Of a stretch of 64,000 bases of DNA, positions 1 through 11,700 are shown in pieces. The notes under the pieces were generated by a model. That model saw only the letters and a program-made list of their open reading frames with translations, searched no databases and was not told the origin of the DNA. The first letter of the stretch is position 1. Each line of letters starts with the position of its first letter. Source of the DNA: Onchocerca lupi (Eukaryota; Nematoda; Chromadorea; Rhabditida; Onchocercidae). The DNA lies in assembly GCA_028564675.1 (NCBI GenBank), contig JAOVVO010000275.1:1-64000 (forward strand), read 5' to 3'. Made by a program: the position numbers and the translations under genes.

Positions 1-745
1 CTGATAAGAATCCAAACTTTTTCAATGCCGTTTTTTTTTTTTTTTTTTGTTCTATCGAATAATTTTTGGCATGCAATATTACATTCTAACGCTAACATTT
101 TTCTTGTCTTGAATTTCACGTCAATGAATTCAATGACGAGAAATTGAAATGAAAAAATATGTTTGAAAAAAGATGAAAAAAATGTTTGATTTTATGAAAT
201 AAACGTTTTTGATTGTTTAATTTTTCTTAAAAAAAAAAAAAAAAAAAAAACTTTTATTTATGCTTTATATTATGAAATCATTTTATTGTTACCTTCGTAT
301 ATTCTTTTTTAAATTTGACAAAAAATTAGTTGCAAAAAAAGAGATTGCAATTTTTGCTTTGCATAATGATTGTTAATTTCTTGTTATTTTTGATGCAATT
401 TTTTCAATTTTTTAATTTTAAATACAAAATAATTTTTCATTTATGCTTAATATAACAACATACATTTATTTTTTTTATTTTGTTCTAATTTCTTAGATGT
501 TTTGGCATTGCTAATTGAATGAATTTCATCATGAAAGTAAATTTTGATCATTTCTTTTAATTATTTGCATAATAAGCGCATTATTTTATTGTATTCTCGG
601 AAATTATTTTAGGAAACTTTTAAATATAGTGTGTTAAAAATGAGATTATCATTAATGGCAATGATAAGTAAGATATTTAATGATGAATGTTTATATGATA
701 ATTTTTTTTTTTCTTATCATTTCCATTCATTTTAAATTATCTGTC

Positions 746-781
<36 letters not shown>

Positions 782-3083
782 GTCTACCAAACAACATAGC
801 AATTGTTCGAGTAAGTAATGTTTATACTAAAATAAAACTTTAAAAGGATGAAAAATATTTATATCACAAAGGTTAAATTTGAATTTATAACAATACTGAC
901 AGCATAACTTTTCGTTTTTTTTTTTTTTTTTTTTTTCTTCCAAATAATGTATCTGCTGAAATTATTTATTTTAATTACTCAAATTTAAATATATAAATAA
1001 TTTCTGAAACTTTGCTAATTTATAAAGTTAGTTTATCCTGCATTGGTGATAAGTAGTTGTCTTCAAGAATGTGAAAAGACTGTTATTGCATTCTTTGATT
1101 TCATCGAACATCCTGAAATGAATTGATAATGAATCTGCTTACTGTAAATTGCACTTTATCAGTCTATCACAAATGCATGAATTTAATCATTAGGCAGAAT
1201 TCCAATGCATTCATTTATTTTTTTTTTATTCATTTTTCATGATGAAATTGACGATAGAAGTAACAGGTAAATAATTCATGCAGCAAAATAGAATTTCATC
1301 ATGTTAATTAAATCTGTGATTAATTTTACGAATCAATTAAAATATCCAGATTACTAAGTGATATTTCGAGCTAGAAAATCTTACAAATAGTCCTGAAATT
1401 AAATGAGATAAAAATAAGTTGTATTTTGTTAAACTTTAAAAAATTTTTGATTTTATTTTAAGCTATGGAAGAAAAAAAAAAATGACACAAAAGTGATCGA
1501 ACTAATGGCTATTTTGGTTTGGAAATCAATTTTTTAGCAATTTTTTTTTAGTTCTAATGATCAGAAAAGTATTTTTTGAAAAAAGTTTTCAAAAGTTTCT
1601 ATAATAAAAATTAACAATTCGATAAGTAATTCTTCATTTGGACGTGAAGAACTCTGATTGAAAATATGGATAAAATTTAAAAAAAAAAAAAAATCATCAT
1701 TTCTACTAAATATCATTTATTCATATTTATTGATGGCTAAAAAGAGGGAAAAACGAGGGTTTAATGGCCAAGAAGAGGAAAAAAGAGACAATTTTTAAAA
1801 AAAGTTAAAAAAAAGAGGAAGAGAGGAGAAAAGAGTTTTTGGCTTTTAATCTATTATCAATGTAAAGTCAAACTTATCAAAGCAAAAAAGCCAGAAAAGT
1901 TGTAAGCTTCTTTGGCTTTTTTTTTTACAGCTTTAATAAGCCAAATAAAATATTTCAATCTAACATTATTTTCTAAAAATCTTTTGCTTTCTTTCTTTTA
2001 AATTATAACTCACCATGAAATTTCATTCAAAAAAAGATAAGCTATCATTAACAATTAAAGATTATTCTTTTCAATGAGAAAGATAAAACGGAGAGAGGGA
2101 GAGAGAGACAGAGAGGGAGAGAGAGAAAAAAAGGAGAAAAAAGTTTAGAGGAATAGGAAAAGGATGGAAAAAATAAGATAAGATGGATTTAGTGTACAGG
2201 AATGCTGATTTCAGCTTCAATGAATGAAATGTCGTTGTATAAGTCTTTAAGGCATTTCACATGAGATAGGCGCAGATAACTTTGCTCTTAGGCCAAGTGA
2301 TGCTAGTACGATTATAGGACTTGCCAGTAACGTGCCTAGCTCTTTAAGCCTAAGCTCATGAAAGTGTTGATCTCTGGACAAAGCCCCAAAGCAACCATTA
2401 GATAGAGACATACATAGACATATCATATCACAGCCATTCTGGCAATCCAAAGGCCTAGCAGTTTGCTTGGACTTCATCGGCATGCCTTTATGTATGTGCA
2501 CATCCATGTGTGTGCCATTTGTTGGGCTCTTGTCAGGCCTTGCCATAAATCCTTATATTTTTGTTAATTCACCTACAAATTCTCTTACGTTTCCTTATCA
2601 TCATCATCATCATCATTTGTGTTAGCCAAGGCCAAGCTTGTCTTCATGTTATTTTAGCAAGCAACAGTCTAATTTCATTACAAGCCAAGCCAAGTCAAAA
2701 AAAGCATTCCAAAGATTACGCTCTGACAACTAATTGTTTTGGTTGTTTCAGGCATTCAATTGATATATTACTTATTGTTTATATTTGTTGTCATTTGTTG
2801 GCTATTGTCATTGCGTTACTATGGTCGTCATTTTCATTGTTGCTATTAGTTACGCGATAATTAAATAAAAAGCCATAAGCATTTGGCTTGCAAAAGCAAA
2901 TAAATATTTCATTTATCAGCAGATGTATATATTCGGACGATAAGCAAAGCAATAAGATTTCGACAATAAGCAAAGCAAATTGCGACTTGCAAGTTAGCGA
3001 TTCAATGCGATAAAACGTGAGTCACGTGAGGCATTCCAATTCGCACCAAAATCCCCATCAAACTGTCCAAATCGGCGGTCCAA
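1..3083. other. AT-rich 5' flank with a less AT-rich island
   Basis: No gene was recognised here. The first 2.2 kb is AT-rich sequence with long homopolymers, including about 34 T at 747-780, and a purine-rich GAGA/GGGA patch near 2090-2140. From about 2200 the base composition becomes clearly less AT-rich, and short GCCAAG/CTTGGC words recur on both strands. Open frames of 99 codons exist on both strands in this island, but one is partly a CAT microsatellite and neither matches a family I know. The island ends at the proposed first coding exon of the RGS gene, so I infer it may hold that gene's promoter and 5' UTR. Confidence 0.4.
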
Positions 3084-6000
3084 ATGCTGATGAAACTTCT
3101 TCCATGCAATTGCTCTTCCATAGCAAAAAACCAAAGGTAAACGCATCTTTGTTTTGTTTAATGTTAATTAATTTTACGCATATTACGTGTACTTTTTCAC
3201 TTGAACATCTAATGTAATGATGCTACGATGATAACGAGAATGCCAAATTCATCCGGGCATGATTTGAGACCAGTCGTGTCGAAAATATACGCATTGTTAG
3301 AATAGCTGTTATACTTACTGAACTGATAAGATAAGATAATATTCTGATTAACAAAAATTATTAGATCTAAACTATCATCTTTTGATTTCTATTTTATAAA
3401 TATGCTATCACAATATGCTACATTTTCGATTAATACGTATGTCGTAGATTGAATTTAACAAAATTTCAGTCATTCAATCCTTCAAATTTGAAAAAAAATG
3501 GATTAACTAGAAGAAAGAATTGAAATTTGTAATGGAAAAAAAGTTAAGATTGCCTAGCTAATTATTAATATAAAATGAAGGAGAGAATATTTTAGCCATT
3601 AGAAATGCAACTTGAATTTTTTATTCGATATTGAATGAAAAGAAGAAGAAAAAAAAAAATTGAAAAAAGTAGTTTAATCTAACTGCATGATATAAAAAAT
3701 AGAATAATTATATTTTAATTTAATCTCAACTTCACTTCATTTTTTTTTTTTTTTTTAAAGAAAAGAATCATTATTAAAAGCCAATCTTTTATCTTCTTTC
3801 AATTTCTAATACTTAATTTGCTGTTTGTTGGGTAGAAAATATCATGAGTTTATTCCATATTATGGGGTTTTTTTTGTTTTTTTTTTTTTTTTTTTTTTTT
3901 TTTTTGGTTTTTTTTTTTTTTTTTTTTTTTTGTTTTGGATATAATTATGCTTTGAATTTGATGAATTTGCATTAAATTTACTAGCAATAAATAATGTTTC
4001 TAATGGTAATAATGAAAAGTATAAGGCAAAAATCGATCAAAATTGTGCAATAAATTTTCCAATATTTTGATTTAATAATCTTGAAAAATGATAAAGAAAT
4101 AAATGAATAGGACAATTTTTCGTTCGATGGAATTATGTGACATCATTTTCTTTTATTTATTATCATTGAAATTAAAATCTCCTATTCATCATTCTTTTAT
4201 CATTTCATATGTTATAATTTAATTTCTTTCTTATTCATATCTTTTAATGAATTAAAAATTTGTCCAATATTTTTTTTGTGAATAGTTTGAAAATAAACTA
4301 ATTTTTCATTTCAAAAATTGTCAAACAAAATTTTTGTTCATAAAATTGTCAAATATATTGATGAATTATTAAGCGATAATTGCAGCTGAATGATAATGAT
4401 GATATACATATTGATAGATAATATAATGATGAAAATTGAGATGAATAATCGTTACAATTATCTTGTTAATAATGATAATGATAAACTATGAGAGAGAGAG
4501 AGAAATAGTGCAAAAATTATTCGATAAATTTTTTAATGTCTTAATTTAAGGCTATAAAAGGAAGGAAAAAATTTTTTAATTTAGTAAATTGAATCATTTT
4601 CTTAATTTATAGCTAATTTACTTGATAGTAATATAAGCTTAGCAGTTGTTAGGATTCATTGATAAGTTGCCAATAGATGGGTTAAGTTGCTAAAAATAAA
4701 CCTTTCTAGTCCATTCATGTGATAATTTGATTAATTTTTGTTTTAGTATTTTTATTCAATCATAAACAATGCAAAATGATTGTTTTATCAATTTTGATAA
4801 GCATAATAACAATTATGATAGTAATAACTGAAGTAATAATAATATAATAGTATTATAATTGATGTGATATTGCTAACAATATGCATAAAAAATTATCAAA
4901 CTATGCATTTGATAATTTCAAATGATAAATTAAATATTATACTAATCATTGTCAATAGTATTTAAAGAATTTTTGAAAATTTCTAACTTCTTGCATAACG
5001 AACAGTCATTTATATTTTTTGTTTTTCCAAAAAAGTTCTGTGCTGCATGCTTTTGATATAATTGATTATTAATGATATAATTGACTTGCACTTTATTCCA
5101 TTCGCTTGCAGTGCAAGTTAGCCAGCTTGCAGTGCAAGTTAATCAGCTTGCACTCAATGCTATACTGTTTTTTGTCACAATTGTTATTCAGTTAGCTAAG
5201 AATTTTCTTCATCTGAGATCTATCATCGTCGCTTATTTTCGTGATAAACGTGATATTTTCGTGATAAACTAACTAAACCTTTTTTCCATACTTGGATTGT
5301 TAGCAACGAAGGATTGTTATCAGTTTTGATTTTGATTAAATTTAATTTTGACACAATTGTAAACTGAATAATTTCAATTGATATGCAAAAATTCAAATTT
5401 AATATTATTATTAATGTTGTTTTTTTTCATTCAAAATTATCCTTCCTAATGTTGTAATCAGATGCTTATAATAAGTTAAATCCATTTCTAATCAATTGAT
5501 ATATTTATATTTTCCATTTTTTTTCTCTCCTTTTTCGTTGTATTTTCAATTCTTTTTGTGTTTTTGTTTGATTAGCTAACTCAAAAATAAAAAAAAAAAA
5601 AACTATTTAGGAAATTTAAAATAAATTAACTTCATGCTTTCAATACATACAAAAATTCGCTACTGTTAGAATTTGATAATTAAGCTTATTTGAATCATAA
5701 ATAAATTAGTTAATAATCTATGACATAAATAATCAAATTATCGATAATTAGCAATTGAATAACAAATAAATAAATTATTTAATTATCTATGATGTGAATA
5801 ATGAATTATCAATAATTAACATTCATTAAAATAATCAATTAATAGTTAATGATGTAAATCATTGAATTGTTTATAAATAATATCAAATGCAGATAAATCA
5901 CTTTTGATAATCTTTGATGTTTTATATCCGAATTATAACTAACGATTCTATAGCATTATATGATTAATGAACAATAAGTTCATTAATAGCATAACCTATT

Positions 6001-8634
6001 AATTTGTATCATTTATACTTCAATTGTTTCTTTATTTATATGAGATATTTATCAATCTTCTTATCAACCATGGTTACCATAGTATCATTGATTGGCATCG
6101 TTTCATACAGCTCATCGCTCAGAAGTGCGAAATTTTTGCGATGAGCATTTATTTGAAAGATTTATTCGCTTAAATGACGCAAAACATTCTAACAATGATA
6201 GCAATGCAATTCTGCAATTGCAAGCACTCAATGCTGAGCACTTTTGGCAAAGAAATTTAAATGATAAGAAAGAGTTAGTACATTTGTCAGAAATTCTTGA
6301 AAAGCAAGCAAAAAATGAATATTTTATGGGAGAAGAATGAAGAGCAGAAGCAATTCAAAAAGATTTGCTTTCTTATTTCTTTTACTTCCTTCCTTCCTTT
6401 TACTAATTCATCAATTTTTGAGCAACAAATTATTTCTTGCGATTAAAATTGTAGTTATTGCATTAAACTGCTTCTTCAAATTAATAATAATCAAATATAA
6501 TTCATTAATCTTTGCTTAATTTTTCAAACATTTGCCTCATATTAAATAAATGATATTCTTGATGAAAGCGAAGAAAATAAAGTATTTCAAAAAATTAGCA
6601 TAAATAATCTTTTTCAAATTTCATTTTTGCAACTTTTGGCTAGATTTTTTTCTAGACTTCGGTATTTGAATTTTGAAAATGAAAGCATAAAAATATAAAA
6701 TAAATGCAAATATAAAAATATAAATACAAACAAATGTATAAATATAAATGTAAATATGTAAAGAAAAATTTTTCCTACATATATAAATGTTTGTAAATAT
6801 AAATTATAAATAAAATAAATTTGCATAATTTGAAATATATATAAGTTTTGTTTTTTTTTTTCAACACTCAAAATTAGCAAAAGAAATAGAATGAAAAAAT
6901 AAAGCAAGAATGTTTAAATTTATTGAAAACATACTTTCAATTATTCGTGAATAATATTTTATTTTTGATAATTTCTTGCAATTTTCATCGATTATAACTG
7001 AAGTTGAAAAAGAAGATTAGAATCATTTTATAAAATGTTAAAATTGATTGAAATATATTTCCTTAACAATTTTTAATTATTAAAAATTATTTTCTATTTA
7101 TTCCTTACAGCTATTTAAATTCGTTCTCCTGTGATTTAAAGATTGCAAAGTTTGCAATTTTGAAAAAGAAATGATTCGATTACAGAAGGAAAAAAATGAT
7201 GAATGATTTTTCTGAAATATAAGAATTTAAAATTATTCTAATTGATAAAACCATTCATGAGATGATATCATCATTATCATTCTGTCACCACTGTCTTTTA
7301 ATCATCAAAGCTAAATTATCATCTGATACAATCTCAAAACTATTCAAGTTTTGGCGATTCTATTGCTATATGATATCTTATCATTTCCTTCATGTTTCTA
7401 ATTTAAAATTTTGAAAAATATAAAATTATCAGTTAGAGTATTATTATCACTAGTTTTTACACTTTAAATAATTTAACCCAACAACAATTCCTTTATTTGT
7501 TGTTCAATTTGAATGTAATAATAATTTCTTATTATTTTTTCCTTTTACAATATGAAAAGTTAATTCTTTTTGATAAAATTTAAGTGAAAAAAATTTCTTT
7601 TTAACTAAACAATTGATAAAATTTTTTCTTTAAAGTATTAAATTTTGTTTTGTACGCTATTTGTAAATATTATCAGTTGTTAATTAATTAATTACATTAT
7701 ATATTATAACATTAATTAACATAAAGGTGAAGGAGAAAAAACAATAAATGGCCAGCAGAATATAAATAAATAAATATATGATACAAATGTATAAAATATC
7801 ATTTATTTATTTATTTTTATTTGTAACTGAAAATGATAATTGTTTGAAAGAATATTTTTATTCATATTTTAGAAGAATATTTTATCATGCATGCATGGAT
7901 TAATTGCATCGAATAATTTAAATACTCAATTAATACTTGATTAAAATTTTTTGATTATTTAGTCTGCCAACACAAAATGATGATCGATCGAATGCTGATG
8001 ATACATCAACTGCTAATACTGATGAAAAGTAAGTTTTACTTCATTTTCTTTTTCTTTCATCATAATTTGAATAGAATAAATTATGAATTAAATAATTCAT
8101 AGACTATTTTATATTTTTCTTTTTCTTTCTTTTTTTTCATTTATTTATTCTTTTCAAAGAATTTTTTTTTTTTTCTTATTTAATTCATTTCTTCAAATTT
8201 TCTGAAACAATTTTTTTACCTTTCTCAGATCATTTTTCCCACTTTTTTTTTTTTTTGGAAATTATTAATTAATAAAAGTAAAGAAAGGTTTAAGTGAAAA
8301 TTTTTTTTATCTTATAATATAATAATTCGTTTTTTTTTTTTTTTTTTAAACTTTTGCCGTACAAAATGATCCCTAATTTTATCTTTTCCTTTCTTGCCAT
8401 CATTTAAGTCGTATTTGAAATATTTAAATAAGATTGTATTCCTATCAAATTTTAAAGATGACGAATCAATTGAGGTTACAATTGATTTATGTCAATTGTT
8501 TGCTATAGTACTCATTCACTTACACAACGTTGTCTCTCACTTACGTAATCCTTTATCCTTTTATTTTGCATCACATTTCATTTAAATAAACCTTTCTTAT
8601 TTGCTTAAATTTAATCAATTATGAACTTATATAT

Positions 8635-8686
<52 letters not shown>

Positions 8687-8768
8687 ACACGCACATACAC
8701 ACACACACATACACACACACACACACACACACATACATACATAACACATACACACACACACACATACA

Positions 8769-8799
<31 letters not shown>

Positions 8800-11700
8800 G
8801 TCTTGCATAATTGAACAATTCCATAATGGTAATTAGGAAAATTAAAATTACAAGCATTGTTATTTTATTTTTTCAAAAAATATAAGCAAAAAAATCTAAT
8901 CGCAAATATTTCATCAAAATTCAATCATTTTGGTAATAGAACAAAAATCAATCTTCTTTTTATTATTGTATAATTAATTATCTGTAATGTTAACAATAAA
9001 CATACAAAATAATGAAAAAACATAATCTTCTATTCAACTCGAAGCATAACTGACGTCATTTTTTAATTTAAATTAATTTGATATTTCCAATCAATTCTTC
9101 GTTTAAATTTTTTTCAAAATATGAAAAAAAAAAAAAAAAAGAAGTATATATAGTGCGCTGTGCATTCGTTTTCCATTCATATATTTTCATATTTAATTAG
9201 TTTTATTTTTTCTAGCATTATTTACCCAATAAAAATTTATGTATTTATGTGATTTATTTACTAATTTCAATTTGTACACTTATTTATAAATATATTCTTG
9301 ACCATATATTCATTCAGTTATTTACTTAACATTTGTTTACTTTCTCACTGTTTGCTTTCTTTTTAATTTAAAGTATCACTTTCTAATTTATTAAATTTAA
9401 TATTTTGTCCATTTCTACATGTAATTTTATTGTTTAATTAGTTCAACAATTACTAAACATAACACGCTATCATATCATATCATATATGTTCATTTATTGT
9501 TATTTGTAGAATAACATTCGAAGAAGTATCTGCTTGGGGAACATCTTTCGATTGCCTTATGAAACATCGGTGTATGTTTCTCATTTTTTTTTCTTTTTTT
9601 TCATTTAAATTTTTGATTACTTTCTTCAACAAAGTAAACTATTTTTGAATACTATTTTTAGTGAAGTGAAAAATTCACGATGCTTATAAAAGGGATTTTT
9701 CAAACAAATTTCCAATTCTAATATATGATTGCCATAATTATTACAGTTCAAAAATCATTGAAAATTTTTAAAAACTAACACCTAATAAAAACAGAAAAAG
9801 AAATCATTATTTTAATCGATGACCCGGGAAGGAAATATGCTTCGTATACTTTATTGTATTTGACAATCGAAACAAATAGCAGTATTTGACAATCAAAAGA
9901 AGTAACAATACTTGATAATCGAAATAAATAGCAGTACTTAATAATCGAAAAAAAGTAACAATATTTGATAATCGAAACAAGCAATAAGATCATGATATCT
10001 GTAATACCTAACATTAAAACAAATAAGAGGTGATAATATTCATAATAGTACTTGATATTCAAAACAAGTGCTGCTTCATAGATTCGCTTCATTAGATCAT
10101 CAAACCAAATAAAAATATTTCCAGATTTTTCATCCGATTATTTAATAGTTTTGTAGAAATATTTTATAGAATTTACCTAAAATGTCAGAAAGATGCCAAA
10201 TTATCAGCGATATCTTATCATTAACTAAATTCGTTCATTGCTATCATTCTTATTTTCCTGATTTTTTTTTTTTTTTTTCAAAACTGAAAAATTCAGCAAT
10301 AATTTTTTTTTCACACTTTTGTTTAATTAAAGCTTGCCATTGAAGATTTTACAGCCTCTTGACATTTTTTGAAACATTTTTAACAATTTTTAAATTTGCA
10401 AAAAATGGAATTTCATTTTAAATAAAAGTATTTAAAGACATTTTTATCACTAAAAATTAAAAAATTAAATATATCTCAATAATTAAAGACATTTGATTAA
10501 GGTGTGAAGGAGTGAAAAGTTCATTTTAAAACAGTATCGTTAATCAATTTGTCAAAATGAAAAATTATGAAATTTGAAGAAAAAAAAAATTTTTTTTCCT
10601 TTTTAGCAGGACAAAAATACTTCGCTCAATTTTTGAAAGGCGAATTTAGCGATGAAAATATTTTATTTTGGCAAGCATGTGAAGAGTTGAAGCATGAAGT
10701 AAAGGAAGAAAAAATTGCTGAAAAGGTTAATATTATTACTGATTTTATTATTTCAATTATATATGATCAAATCATGCACAGTATATTCATCTTAGTTTGA
10801 ATGATCAGAATATGTCTAATCAACAGAAATAAAAATATAATATTCGTTATTACTTCTCACAATACTTTGTAAATTCTTCACCGACTGCTTCAAAATTTCG
10901 AGACAATATTGCATTCGAATAATTGCATGTTCGTCTACATTTTTTTTTTTTATTTTTACCTATCACATCTATAACAGGTTAAAAAGTAAGTAAGCAAACT
11001 CTGAATCTATTCATTACATCTATTTTCTGCCTATAATAAAGATTGAGGTATGCAAAGCAATGATAACATTTTTTCACAATTTTATTTTATTTTTCTTCAA
11101 ATTTTTTCACACTTTAAAATGGGGGCAATTTATGGATTATCTCTTTGACTTCTAATATCAGGTCATTTCTTGGATTGTTTCTTCATCATAAATGTTCTTT
11201 GTTCATTTTTACACAACATTTCTTTAGCGACTGATTTTTTGATACAATGTTGCATTCAAATAAGCGCATGGTTTTATATAGATATACTTACTTTTTTTTT
11301 TTACCTGTCATACCTATGACAAAAATAAGTAGTAAAACTGAATCTATTGATCGCTGCTACATTAATAATCCAACAGAATTTTTGAATTCACTCGATTTGC
11401 GAGAGATGCCACCGCACATACTGCAATTGAAAATTGACATGCCAATTATCATGTAGCGAAATATCAACCAGTCAAAATTTTGCAACGACACGCGGTTTGT
11501 AGTAAAAAAATCGATGAGCAGTGTCGTATAAGCAACATTTTTGACAAAATCTTTCAAAGGTACGATGTTCTTATTTCTCGCATTGCTATGATTCCAACGG
11601 ATATGCCATTTCAATTTAAGAGATTGCAATTTCCAATTCGATCGGCATTTGAAATTATCATGAACAAAGCTCAGGGACAATTTTAAGGATTGTGCAGTTT

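Noticed and set aside
2247..2860. Two 99-codon frames in the left island
   Set aside because: No recognised motif, no splice context, and one includes an Ile run from a CAT microsatellite.
8611..8857. Open frames across the CA repeat
   Set aside because: Pure Thr-His or Cys-Val dipeptide repeats from a microsatellite.
11357..11680. 107-codon minus-strand frame
   Set aside because: Antisense shadow of the Helitron helicase remnant.
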